Origin: Paraphysoderma sedebokerense | Lineage: Eukaryota > Blastocladiomycota > Physodermatomycetes > Physodermatales > Physodermataceae | NCBI GenBank assembly: GCA_025602915.1 | Contig: JAHLJZ010000081.1 | Coordinates: forward strand, 42,117 to 106,116 | Direction: 5' to 3' | Length of the DNA: 64,000 nt | In this document: positions 1 through 11,466 of the stretch, in pieces | How positions within the stretch are numbered: position 1 is the stretch's first letter | Layout of the letters: each line of letters begins with the position of its first letter | The notes under the pieces: generated by a model | Database searches by the model: none | Told to the model about the DNA's origin: nothing | The model's input: only the letters and a program-made list of their open reading frames with translations | Position numbers and translations under genes: made by a program

Positions 1-145
1 AATATACTCAACAATCGCAAACCAGTCTGGAATCTAATTTAGATTATTCTTATAGAAAGAGAAAATAAAAATGAAGGGATGATAAAATAAAAGCACTCAT
101 TCCATCAACAGTCATCTCGACACAATGTAGAGTCACCTAATTTGT

Positions 146-3100
146 TTACTTTTGCTTATCACGGTGCAATAATTTCAAACCGAGGAAAGCCAATACAGCC
201 CATACGACGGCAATACCAAGAATCGATGACATATCTGTTGATAAGTTATCCTTCCGGTACCCCTTCTCAATATAGGATGGGGCATTGCTGTCGTTGAGTT
301 CTTGCCAACTAGATACGGTATCATCGACAGTAAGAAAATAAGATTAGATCAAACATGAAATGAGAATATATCAGTCGCTTTTTAGCATCCGAGAGTCTTG
401 GAACAAAATTATGCTTACGGTCTGACTATGGTCTCGGTAAGATACAACGCTTCAATAGCGTATCGAGGTGACGAGAAATTCCAGAAAAACGAAATATATC
501 GGAATGAACTATCGGGTTCCATAACTTCTTTTAAACTTGGGATGACACCTGGCATCCATAGAAAAATAACAAGTCAGTTTCTTTAGTACCAATCAAACAG
601 GAGGAAGACAAATTTACCGCTGAATACCTGTAAATTATTGACAGGGTTAGTCAGTATACTCTATATTTCAGTCTTAAATAAGGACACTTACTAAAGCCCA
701 TGCCAGTGCAAAAGCTGTACCAACAAGAGATGCACTCTCGCGCTTACAAATTGTCGAAAGGAAATATCCCATTGTAAAAGCTAAATATGTCCGTCAAATC
801 GGTTACTTACGTCCCGATTATGGCAATAATGATGTGCGAGAAATCGATACAAACCAGACAGATACAGTAACAAGACAATAGCATAAATCAAAAAGATCGT
901 TCCACGGTAATTCCATTGAAGAATAAAGGCTAGTGTAAACATAAAAGCAGCCAGGATGATTCTTGGAATATCGACGACAAATTTTGCAAGGAAATACGGC
1001 AACGTCGGCATCCCAGCGCTCGTGTCTCTCCAGAAGACTACTCTTTCATTACCGAAGGTGTTGGTGCCTTATTATGGCAAGCAGAAAAGGAAGAAAATGT
1101 GAGATCGCCGATAGGTGGGTCGAACATGAAAGCACCAACGTACCAACTGATATACCAGCAAAAAGGACACCGAGAGACATGAATAAACCAACTTCACGTA
1201 AGAAGTCTCTGGGATTTTCGCACGCCCATCTGAGGAAAACTGTACAAAGTTGTGCATCAGATGTCAGATTAGGAACAACGAAGAAGATGTATACTATTAC
1301 TTACCAGGAGTCACCTGGCACACTTCATCGGGTTGGCGACCAAGATAGTCCTAAACACAAAAATTGAAGTAAGCAAATGACAGACATAAAACACCAGTAG
1401 TATGAAGTCTTACCATTTGTTGGGAAGCAATCGAAATGAAAGCACCGCTGCCGAGATGAAGTAACAAATCAACCAAAAACTTCACTGGGCTTAAGAGTAC
1501 TTGAGAAACTGCACGCTTCAGACATAGCCAAAAGACAAAGAAAAAGCCAGGGGTCTCTCGAATCGGATCAGATGTTCGAGTAACAAAATTGGTGACTGAC
1601 ACTACAAATTCCCATAATTCACTCATGACATCCTTGAACCATTCCCAGATATCCTGAACAGTCTCGCCAAAGAACCAGAATAGAGAGCGAAAAGCATTGC
1701 CGATTTTATCACCGTCCTCTGGGGCTGACGGTATATTGGAGAGCGTGGCCTCCGAGCCTGCGTGAGCTGCGACCGAAGCAGAAATCGGTTCACCTCTCAT
1801 TGATTTATCCCAATAGGTGAATAATTTGGGCGGTGTAAAATCAGGCTGAAAAAGAATTCTGTAAGATATTTGAACTACTGCCGGAATGCTACAGTTTACT
1901 TACATCCCAGGAACATGGCACATGTCCAGATATGACGTTCATAAAAAAGTCAGAATGACTCTCCCCTTCCGGGCAGACAAAGCCGAGATTACTGAAATAC
2001 TGAAGACATTGATCGCGAGGTCCGAAATAACAGACTTGGCCACCTATGAAAGAGTTAGAATCAACAATTAACTCTAGTGAAAGGTGTTCACCAATTCCTA
2101 ACCTTTGCCCAACAACAGGACATCATCAAACTGATTAAAAGCAGCTGGACTGGGTGAATGAATGACGGCTGCAATGGTAATCATTCGCATTTGAGCGATT
2201 CGCTTTAGAATCTTACACACTTCGAACGCCGTTGAAGAATCTGAGATGATCAACACATAAGATTAGCGGATTCCTCACAGTATACGACGTAATATCAATT
2301 CAGTACCAAGCCCAGATGTAGGTTCATCCAGAAACAAAACTGATGGGTCGGTAACTAGTTCCATTCCGATGTTAACCTATAAGTGAAGTTAGCTACGGCG
2401 GGGATTAAGTTTTAAACAAAGTTAATGACTGACTCTTTTCCTTTGCCCTCCACTGATACCTCTTTCTTCCTCGTTACCAATGCACTGATCCATGACGCCG
2501 TCCAATCCGAGAAACTGTATCACCTCAATGGCCTTCTCCTTCTTCTCTTTTTCAGACATAGAAGCGGGAAGCCGCATCAGAGCGCTATGAGTAATAATCT
2601 TACGCACAGTCAGTTCTCGTAACATGATGTCCTCTTGCGGAACATATCCGATCAGTTTCTTGTACTTCGAGAGCTCTTCTTCGTGGTCATTAATGAACAC
2701 TTTGCCTGTTGTTCTTGGAGCTTTATTTGTCAACAGAGATATGAATGTGGATTTCCCGGCACCTGAATACAGAAATTGAATAATGTAAATACTAGCCGTT
2801 AAACTGAGTTGCTGCCGCTCTCTTACCTGAAGGGCCCATGATAGCTAGAGTACGACCAGCCCAAAGAGTACCAGATACGCCTTTCATAATCCATTTACCA
2901 TCTTGCAGGCGACGACCCAAATCTTCACATCGAATATTGAAGGTTTGAGACACAGGCGCCATCTGTTGTCCCTCTTGGGATTTCGACTGGCCCATTAATC
3001 TTTTCTTCTCCAGTTCTTGGGCCAACGCCTTATATTTCATACGCTGCTTAGCATCTCTTTTCGCTTTTTGGTGGAAGCCATACCATACGAGTATAGCCAA

Positions 3101-4005
3101 TGCGATAAAAAAGCCGATAACACCAACTCGGGTTGGACTTTCAGTTCCAGGCGGGCAACTAGCGAACGCAAAGCAACCTTCTCCTTTTACTGAACCTGTT
3201 ATTCGGACGGTGAGATAACCACCCAAGCGTTTCAACAAAACCAGGAGAAATTACCAGGACGACAGAATTGACCTGCAGTTTGAAAAGGGAAGACAGAAGT
3301 CAGATATCACTTCATAGTGTAGCTAACTGAGCGGGATGAAACGAACCACTCGGACATAGTTTTATTTCGCCAGGATTGGGACAATAAAATCCTACGGTAG
3401 TTGCGATTTAGTATAGTAAGATAATCGACAAATCAGATACAGCGATATACCTCCACAACAGTAAAATGGTTGAGTTGTGTTGGCAGGGCCTAAAGGCAAC
3501 ACAAGAAAGTGTCCGCATCAGATCGATTAAAACAATTCGAGTTTAACCGTGAAAGTAGTAAATTGTGGCGAAAAAAGTATGATTAACAAAACAGGGAGCA
3601 GAGCAACTTTGCGAAAGGATGATATTGATAGCGCATGTCGAACGAACGCAAATACAAGCGTGGAGAGAAAAAAGCTACATACAGAAAAACCCTAAAATGA
3701 ACTGTCAGCTCTGCTAGTACGCAAATCTCAACAATAAGCGAAATGTTTAAGATTCCAACCTGGTGGGCATTTTTTCGGTTCTGACGAAGGAAATAGACAA
3801 AAATTTCCAGGGGGACAAGGTCTCCACCGCACACCATTAGTGTTATAGTCAGGATTTTGACTCAAAAAGCTACATTTTTTATCGACTTTTGGGTCAGGCT
3901 GCGGGACATAGAGATTAGTACTGCTCGGTAGAAATAAGAGCAGACAAGGGGCTATACCTGGACGCTCGAGCCTCTGTACATTTTTGCGAGCTCTGAACCC
4001 TCCAT
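146..4005 (-). CDS. ABCG-family ABC transporter with cysteine-rich N-terminal ectodomain
   Basis: Multi-exon gene for an ATP-driven half-transporter of the ABCG type (nucleotide-binding domain first, membrane domain second). Joined exons give a Cys-rich N-terminal part ([25 protein letters not shown], 3240-3900), one membrane helix near 3075-3130 and the ATPase domain: Walker A GPSGAGKST split by an intron at 2760-2830, Q-loop [14 protein letters not shown], signature [12 protein letters not shown], Walker [12 protein letters not shown] near 2310, and a His switch in [15 protein letters not shown] near 2130. The C-terminal membrane domain (about 160-1790) includes [19 protein letters not shown] and ends LLHRDKQK before the stop at 146-148. 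The architecture matches yeast Adp1 and plant ABCG24/28-like proteins. Substrate unknown. The start is uncertain: I chose the ATG at 4005, whose exon splices in phase to the Cys-rich exon, but no signal peptide is visible, so an upstream exon may be missing. Confidence 0.85.
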
Positions 4006-4492
4006 GATGAATTCGATTGATCTAGGAGAGAATAGCAGAGAGAGAAAGGTGGACTCTTGATTGAGATCAGTTCTCGGTTTTAAAGCGGAGATGGAGGAAG
4101 GAGCGGCAGTCTGGCTGAGACGAGGCAGTGGGCAACTCGCGCACTGTTGAATAAATGAGTCTATTTTTAGACACCAATCAAACACAATCCACTTCGCACG
4201 CTATTAATATGCTTGTGTGATGGTTCTATTGTCGACTTCTCCATCCAAAACTGGCTGTCAGTTACTGCAAGCTTGTTTATCAATTGCGAAAAACCATTAT
4301 CTTCACTTCTGCTTTTCGAAGTTAAGTGTCACCTGGAGGATAACACAGTGGCTGACCTCCGCCGTAGTTGAGCTATGTCGTTTAGTGGCCAGTAATACAC
4401 GTATGGTGCTTTTAAAAACTACTGATGTATATTACAAGTGTAACCAAATAATTCAAGTAGTGTTGGCTGCCAACACACCGTCAGCCACGTAA
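4006..4492. other. Intergenic stretch between FEN1 and the ABC transporter
   Basis: Gene-free as far as I can tell. It holds the 3' flank of FEN1 and the presumed promoter and 5' leader of the transporter, including a pyrimidine-rich run (minus strand, about 4030-4060) just upstream of the chosen ATG that could be a leader or the 3' end of a 5'-UTR intron. Short open frames here have no recognisable content. Confidence 0.5.
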
Positions 4493-6266
4493 TTATTTCT
4501 TGCCCTTCCCTACCCCTTTCGCTGTAGGTTTTCCCTTCTTTGCAACCGGCCCTTTACTTGCTTTATCCGAAGCCTAATAGCAAATCCGCATGAGAATGTA
4601 ATTAACTCGACTCAATTCGCTTTTGAAACTGACCTTCCTCTTACTTCCAGCCGAGGAATCCTTTGGCAAGACTTTAAAAAACGTATCCAATCGCCCTTGT
4701 TGCGCGACATTCCTGTTCTTTTGAAGTTTTTTCACTCCGTTGCGCACACGATCCTCACTAAGCTACTGTAAGTTATCGGATATAACTTCGATTGCTTAAA
4801 ATAAAAGACATACTTGAAATTTTTTTCTCTGACCAAAAACTGGACTATGCCTTCTTCGTCCGGATCTTCCCATTTTAGCTATAATTGAAAGTCAATCTTT
4901 CTAGCCATGTAACACTCAAACCGCCGATATGCCGGGATAATAACTACTTACATCGAGCTCTTCGGGATTGCTCGCATCCGGGGTTTTGAATAACTGTCTT
5001 GCACGCTGATATGGCCAATCCTCCGGAAAATTGTGCTTCTTATTCGTGTTTTCAATGATCTTTTCGATGGTGCCGTATTCTTTGATCAAATTAACTGCAG
5101 TTTTCGGACCAATACCTTTTATCGAATCGCAATAATCGCATCCCAAAAGAATACACAAATCGATAAACTAAACAATAAACAAATTAGAAGATTGGATTAA
5201 CACAACGGGAAATTCAAGCAGAAGTTAGACAGTCGCACTTGATCCATGGTAATTTCCATTCCTTCCAACACTTTATCGAGATGTATTTCGCTGATAGGCA
5301 TCTTTCGCGCTTCACTGAATGTAAGGTGACGTAGAAGAATCGGCGCATGGAAAGTTAATGTATCCATATCTTCCGAACCCGCGGCGTACACCTAATTACC
5401 ATTATCGACCTGTTAATTTTGAAAATGATCTATCGAATCTTCGCATCTGAAGAAATACCTTGCCCGCTTTCGCCAATACTGCGGCCTGCGCTTCAGCTTC
5501 ACCTGGTGCTTCCACATACGGAATCCCCATCAGTTTGAGTAACTTCTGACATTCAGTATTATGTTCTCGTGTGACTTTCACGGTTCGCTTGCTGAATTTA
5601 TCCATATTTTCAGCATCGCCTAAAATATGCTGAATGTTAGTTGAAAACAACTTCATAATTATTTGATTGAACTGTAATATCACCTTTCTCTTCGGCGTCG
5701 GCTCGATTTTTCTCAGCTTCCTCACGGCGCTCTGATCTTTTTGCCAACTATAATTTTATATAATTAACTGCATAATTCTATGAATTCATAGAAGTTCCTG
5801 TACATACCTCGCTAGACTTCATTTCTGGAGGTTTACCGTCGAAAACGTAGCATGGCTTTATTCCGTTCTCGACCATTCGAATTGTACGATAAAAGATACC
5901 CATAAGATGACTGTGTTTAGAAAAATGCAATCAGGAAAATGCAATTCAACCGGTCCAGTAAATGTTTGAGGATTGCCTGACCTTGTAGTTTCTCCAGATT
6001 CGTTCGCAAGCATTTGTCCATCAGATCGCACGGCTATGAGAAATTGATAGATGCTCATACTGGCGTCAATAGCAACTTTTCGGCCGAAATAATTTTTGAT
6101 GTCGTTCTCTTTGATCGCTGCAGGAGCCCAATCTCCGATTACCTTTGTAAGACCATGAATACCTAGTGCCATGTAACGAGAAGGTAGTGCGAAAGTTTGC
6201 ATTCCCATCGCCAATTAGGGCGGGACATAGTCATTTAAGAGAGAGACGAGAGGTATAATCACCCAT
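4493..6266 (-). CDS. FEN1: Flap endonuclease 1 (FEN1/Rad27)
   Basis: Structure-specific nuclease that removes 5' flaps during Okazaki-fragment maturation and long-patch base-excision repair in the nucleus. Conserved blocks appear in order: [72 protein letters not shown] and [20 protein letters not shown]. These supply the usual metal-binding acidic residues and the helix-hairpin-helix. The C-terminus carries a PCNA-interacting box QGRLDTFF and a Lys/Gly-rich tail ending GKGKK. The start was chosen at 6266: a first exon of only ATGG joins, across a roughly 100-bp GT-AG intron (6262-6163), to give the canonical [12 protein letters not shown]. An in-frame start at 6214 would give a non-canonical extension. 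At least six introns interrupt the gene. Identification is very secure; inner exon borders are approximate. Confidence 0.95.
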
Positions 6267-6602
6267 GACAAGGAAACTTTTATGGAAATATCTTTTGGTT
6301 GTATGAATTGGCAGTCGATACCTGACAAGATTTGAGCAACTAAAATGCGTAGAACGAGGTAGGGACCACAACATCTGGAATGGATAGACAATGTTCATTT
6401 GCACTCGTGTCCCATATTGCTGAGGATCTTCAAAACATTAACAAGGCAGGCAATCTTTATAATGGGGAAAAGCGGGGAATAAGTTTATTTCTATGAATAT
6501 TTGCATAAGTTCTAGCTATATATAGTACTATAATATCTGACATATCTGTATAATTTCGGATTCCCAACCCGGGGATTCTGAGAACACGAACAAAGAACCG
6601 AA

Positions 6603-7971
6603 CTAACACCAAGGGCCGAATATGACATTATCAAATACAACCAGGTGACTGAGTAAATTCAAGAATGGTACTCTAGAATTTGAACAGTCTTTACATTCAT
6701 TTGGAGAATCTTTATCGCAGACATAGTACTTTCCTGAGCTTTGTTGCCAATATTCCAAGGTGTGGTGCTTGTAGTCAAGGAAAGGGGGGATAAGATTGGG
6801 GATGAGGTCATTCGAGTGAACGACTCTTGAGATTCTAAATTTTTGTCGAGTAACATAGTCAGCAAATTTTGGGTTACCGACACGAGGTTGGCCAAATGTG
6901 TGTAGTTGAATGCGAGAATCGGGAATGTTGAATTGATGACGAAGTGCCAGCGTTGCTAAGAGACCTATGGCTCCACCTGATTCATTCAGCTAGTTTAGCA
7001 AAAGATGACGATTATAAATGAAGTTTAAAAAATCTACTCACCTAAACTGTGACCCGTAACGTGTAAATCATAGTCCTTGTACTGAATCAGCAATTTTCCG
7101 ATTTCTTCAAAAACAAGATCCCGCACAGCTTCCCAAGTTTCTTGAAACCCAGTATGAACTTGCAAGCCGGATTCAGATGTCGGTGTTTTTAACGGACTTT
7201 TAAATAACTTCAAGTCTTTTATGAAGTTTGGGAGCTCCAATGTTCCTCGGAAGCTAAGAATAATAGCCTTGAGACGATCGTTGACGGCGATATAACCTGA
7301 TTATTTCAAGAATATTTCAATATGGTTAATTAGAAATGGCGGCGGCGGAAGGAATTGTACTTACCCTTTGTAGCAGTTAACAATGTGTCGAAAATTTTTA
7401 CTGTGTATCACAAACGGATATGACGTTAAAATACAACAGCAGTGTCAAGCCCGGGGGATGAATGCACTTACAAACTCTAGTACCCTCGGTCCCTCCCTTA
7501 CAGTGTGGTCCACAATTCCAATCATATACATTCTTGGAGAGAACACAATAAGAGGCGCCGGCAAACTAATTGGAAGTAACCACGTTAAATTTCCATTCGA
7601 TCATTCCCAGTAGTGGCCTGCATACCTTGGCCCACACTCTGGCTTGATTCACTTCTGATTCTGGCCAGTTGTTATGTTCCCGAAATCCACGTTTTGCGAG
7701 GGTGGACGAAGTGTTCAAGGCCTCGTTATAAGCGGTGACGTTGAGATCAACTACAACATCGTCCATTCCTTTCAAGAAATCCTGCATATCGGGAGTCATG
7801 GGAACTAAAGATGGCGTTAAGAGTTGTTTAGATTATTTTCCTTGAAGTCAATGATCGTAAATTACCTGGCAAATCGTAAACGGAGTTGACTTCGCGCTTG
7901 CCGATGACCACCGCCTCAACGGTGGACGTTAAGCTAATGGCGAGTAACAGTAAAGGAATGACTTTTAACAT
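6603..7971 (-). CDS. Secreted class 3 (Rhizomucor-type) triacylglycerol lipase, paralogue 1
   Basis: Extracellular alpha/beta-hydrolase predicted to cleave ester bonds of triacylglycerols or related lipids. The N-terminus is a signal peptide (MLKVIPLLLLLAISLTSTVEA-like; about 20 residues), followed by Lys-Arg pairs in VVIGKREVNS and LAKRGFREHN that look like Kex2 propeptide cleavage sites. The mature part starts near FAGASYC and continues WNCGPHCKGGTEGTRV, lid region SFRGTLELPNFIKDL, nucleophile elbow VTGHSLGG (split by an intron near 7040), catalytic Asp in HSNDLIPNL and catalytic His in LLSHLVVFDN. It ends FGPWC, whose Cys probably pairs with the N-terminal Cys as in Rhizomucor lipase. The gene has about five introns. 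A TATA-like box lies about 50 bp upstream of the ATG (7971). A paralogue lies at 11467-12725. Confidence 0.9.
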
Positions 7972-8020
7972 AGTTAAGCTTTATAAGATTCTACCCCACA
8001 TTTTTGATGGATCCCCAACT

Positions 8021-8028
8021 CTTATATC
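8021..8028 (-). promoter_or_regulatory. TATA-like box of lipase 1
   Basis: GATATAAG on the minus strand, about 50 bp upstream of the lipase 1 ATG, followed by TTGGGGAT. Position is suitable for a core promoter. No transcription start evidence. Confidence 0.35.
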
Positions 8029-9761
8029 AAGTTCCGTACTGATGCATTTTCTGTCGAAAGGGTGTGTGCGCAAGACGATTTGATAATTATGATGCCCCAA
8101 TCATTATGCAAGCCGAATAAGCTACTTCCTGTGTATGGGAATAGATGATGGTAGATCCGAGCGCCGGGCGTTATGCACCGTCGTAACTGGACGCGACTCT
8201 TGGCGACGCAACAAATTTTTAATTAACAAGCGGCAAAAAATTACATTCCTATTGCACCAATCTGACAATGCCACTCACCGCCAAATAAACATTAGCGGGG
8301 TCTTGGGATCAATTTATGGTAGAATGCCCCGCTATTGATTCAACGTTCCACGAAGGGTCCAAGAGCCCAACCTCATATGTGATCTCTTGGGAAAAGGAAC
8401 GCAGAATTAATATCGCTGCATCATGCGGATCAGTTTCGGAGCTTTCGTGGTCGGAACTCGGAATGCCATTGCGTCTGGCTCGAAAGAGGAATCATTGCAG
8501 TGAAGACAAAGATTATCCTTTACCTGTTGAATTCCATCGTACTTTGACAAATCATAATCTGGAGTAATAATCCTATTCAAGACTTATCTTGCATAGGTTG
8601 CCGGCTCATAGCCGATATATCTCTTCAACCCATCCATCTTTCAAATTCTTACCATTGCGACCCCGTATTGTAATAATATTATGTGATTATCTGTCGTCGC
8701 TGTGTCGAATTCTGTCTGTCTGAGCTTTGAGTGAGTAGAAATCTAGAGAACGAACGACTAGAATTGAGTGCTTGCTTTTGTCCATACGACATGACATTTT
8801 GTACCATTCGAAATTCTCTGCTAACTTAATGCAGAGGCAAGAAAAGTTTCTGTGATACGTTTATTTTGTTTCCGAAGAGAAAGGGTAGCTAATTTGGTTG
8901 ATGGTTGACGAGATCGAGCATGAACCTACGACTTTATCGATGCGCTTCTCAAAATGTTCGATCTCCCATAGAACCATTATAACCACGTTCTAGGTTAAAC
9001 TCCATTCAATAGTTGGTGTTGCAATAACTTCTAACGAGTGATTCTCCTAGATCCTTCTCTCCTTCGATTTAGTTTTCTTTTGGCTGTAATCAAATACGTC
9101 CCTTTCTAGGGTGCAATAACTCATGAATCGGCGAAATATAACTCCGTCAGCCAGTAATGACTTATATCCAATGCCGCTCTTTCGTTTCGGCAACTACCAA
9201 TTTTCATTGATAACCTCGAGGATTTCTGAGCCTTAAGGTGCAAGAATGAAAATTGTTCAGTGTTCCCTACCCTGTCCTCACCCTGCCAATTACATTACAA
9301 GCCTGCCTGAACATTCAACACATTACTTTATCAGTGATTCAGTAGCCAAATTAGTAGGTCAAAGCAATCTACGACTTCGTATACAATTGATTCATAGTTT
9401 GGTCCCTCATTGTTATAGATGGAAAACATGAGTAAGCACATAGAATAAAAACTCTACTCTTGGCTCCATCGTCCATGATGCCGATTAGATTCAATGATTT
9501 GTCATGATAATATTCAAGGCACTTTGACCGGCGCTGGACAGATTCTCGTTCAGTGCAGGACTGCATGCGTCTCCATGTTTATGCAACGAGGACAAAATGT
9601 AACATTTTAGATTACTAAACGCGCATCAGAGTTATATGAATAAGATCGGTCACTCCATATTGGCTGACAAATTTGGTAGACTCCCATTGGTTCTTTGGTG
9701 ATTGTTGCGTCATAAAAACTATTTACAGGGAGATCGAATCTGACCAAGTGCTGGCGACATC

Positions 9762-9773
9762 CTCCGCGCGGAG
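9762..9773. promoter_or_regulatory. Perfect palindrome with CCG-N2-CGG core upstream of the reductase
   Basis: CTCCGCGCGGAG is a 12-bp perfect inverted repeat, 32 bp upstream of the TATA box and about 90 bp upstream of the reductase ATG. The everted or inverted CCG/CGG half-sites resemble those bound by fungal Zn2Cys6 transcription factors. Function is inferred from placement and symmetry only. Confidence 0.35.
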
Positions 9774-9804
9774 TATCAGCGGAGACGTGGTAGGAGATTT
9801 GGGG

Positions 9805-9812
9805 TATATAAA
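9805..9812 (+). promoter_or_regulatory. TATA box of the reductase gene
   Basis: TATATAAA preceded by TTGGGG, 51 bp upstream of the ATG at 9863, a typical spacing for a compact fungal promoter. Confidence 0.5.
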
Positions 9813-9862
9813 CCCATCTTTCTCAATTCTAAAACTTTTGAGTCAAACTAAAGAAAGTGAGA

Positions 9863-11112
9863 ATGCCATCCACTACAACCGAAGTCAGCAAGATCTTATG
9901 GAAAGGTCCAGTCCAAGAAGGCGAAGTCACCGAGAAGCATTTCGAGATCGTCAAGTCTCAGTCTGCTCCGTCAAAACTTGAAAGCGGCGATGTGGAAGTT
10001 CAGCTAATTTACATATCTGTTGAGTAAGTCTATCGCAAATCTATTGACAGTGGAGAGTTTCATGCTAATGATGTTTCGGCTAGTCCTTACATGCGTGGAA
10101 GAATGCGAAGCGCGAAAGGTTACTTCTTCAATTCGTTTGAACGAGACGAGCCTTTAGCAAGTATGGCAGTTGGAAAAATTGTGGAATCGAACAACCCCCA
10201 ATTTCAAGTCGGAGACTTTGTCTCTGGATTGATGAATTGGGCAACTATAACCATCGTCAAAGGTGGCAACGGAATTCATAAACTCGGTAATGAAGCTGGG
10301 GTGCCTTTGAGTTATTATTTAGGTGTATTGGTATGCACACTATATGGAATCGTTGTGCATGATTTGTATTGACACAAACCCTCTGTGTAACAGGGTGTGA
10401 ATGGGTTGAGTGCGTATGCCCCTCTCCTACGGATCGGCCAACCCAAAAAGGGTGAAACCGTTCTCATTTCGGCAGCTGCCGGTAAGTAGTGCTTTCATTC
10501 TTTTCCGCTTGATTATGTTTTAATTTTACATCCATTTTAGGTGGGGTTGGTCAAATAGTTGGACAAATATGTAAAAATGTGTACGGATGCCGTGTGGTCG
10601 GGATCGCCGGGACAGACGCTAAAGTTGATTTTCTCCGTAACACCCTCAACTTTGATGCTGCATTCAACTACAAGACCATCGGCAGCATTGAGGAAGGAAT
10701 AAAGAAGCACTGCCAGAACGGGATCGATATTTACTTTGACAACGTAGGCGGTGAAACATTGGTATCAGCGATCAGGCATTGTAATCAACATGCCAGAATC
10801 ATTGCCTGTGGAATGATATCTGACTACAACCTGGAAGAAAAGGACAGATTTCCAGTTCGTAATCTTTTCGAAGTTGTGACCAAGAGAATTCGAATGGAAG
10901 GCTTCCTTGTGGGTGATTATTACCAAGATATGGGATTAGTTGGTGGTTTTTTTAGAGATATGGGGCAATGGATATCTGAAGGGAAGGTAACGGTGTTCGA
11001 AGATGTAATTCAAGGATTTGATCAGGCGCCATCTGCATTTAGGGGATTGATGAAGGGAGATAATATTGGAAAGAGAGTCATTCAGTGTGCCGAAGATAAA
11101 TTTCGTAAATAA
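9863..11112 (+). CDS. MDR-superfamily NADP-dependent alkenal / prostaglandin reductase
   Basis: Cytosolic zinc-independent medium-chain reductase of the leukotriene B4 dehydrogenase (PTGR1) / plant double-bond-reductase group, which reduces alpha,beta-unsaturated aldehydes and ketones with NADPH. Four exons: 9863-10023, 10084-10330, 10394-10481, 10541-11112. Protein starts MPSTTTEVSKILWKGPVQEG, then VDPYMRGRM (family hallmark), GVNGLSAYAPL, the nucleotide-binding SAAAGGVGQIVGQICK, DIYFDNVGGETL and the C-terminal RMEGFLVGDYY. No catalytic-zinc ligands are seen. All splice phases are consistent. The 3' flank begins AAATAAAC at the stop codon. The gene lies between two lipase paralogues, but on the opposite strand. 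The 5' edge of the 26.6-kb repeat unit falls inside exon 4 at 10887, so only this copy is intact; a 3' fragment recurs at 37444-37669. Confidence 0.92.
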
Positions 11113-11466
11113 ACAATGGTGAAGAATCGAAATTGTAATTCTTTACTTTTCTCTAGTGCAAGTTCGCGGTGTAATCGCAGTTATTAATTCAATCTAGAGT
11201 TCATTCATGTCATACATATTCATGGTGTATTCGGCGAAAGATTTTATAAATCATAAACGTTTGCTAGCAAATTTAAACCATGTCTACAAAGTCTGTACAT
11301 TTTATTAAAGTGATCACAACATCAAATCACGAACATACACAATAGTTACAAAGTCGCATTATTATATATATCATCTTTATAGAGATAGTATGGGATATAT
11401 GAGGACTACAACACAGCTGATCTATGTCCTGTTGCAGGTAGCGGCGACCTGCGCCCGTTATGCAAC
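11113..11466. other. Convergent 3' intergenic region between reductase and lipase 2
   Basis: About 350 AT-rich bases between two convergent stop codons. Presumably holds both polyadenylation regions, for example AATAAAC directly after the reductase stop. No gene or repeat seen. Confidence 0.5.

Larger units (their letters stand above)
7972..9862. other. Long intergenic region between lipase 1 and the reductase
   Basis: About 1.9 kb with no convincing gene. Open frames at 8135-8338, 8316-8567 and 9246-9431 are short and overlapping and lack recognisable motifs. I see no tRNA-like box B, no long repeats and no transposon termini. Both ends should hold divergent promoters, for lipase 1 (minus) and the reductase (plus); those sites are listed separately. 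Confidence 0.5.

Noticed and set aside
963-1367. 134-residue plus-strand open frame inside the ABC transporter
   Set aside because: It runs antisense to exons and introns of a clear ABCG membrane domain and shows no domain of its own.
6163-6214. FEN1 start at the in-frame ATG 6214
   Set aside because: It would place extra non-conserved residues before [11 protein letters not shown], whereas the spliced ATGG start restores the invariant MGI N-terminus.
8135-8567. Overlapping short open frames in the 1.9-kb gap before the reductase
   Set aside because: No motif, no splice continuation and no start context; they overlap in different frames, as expected by chance.
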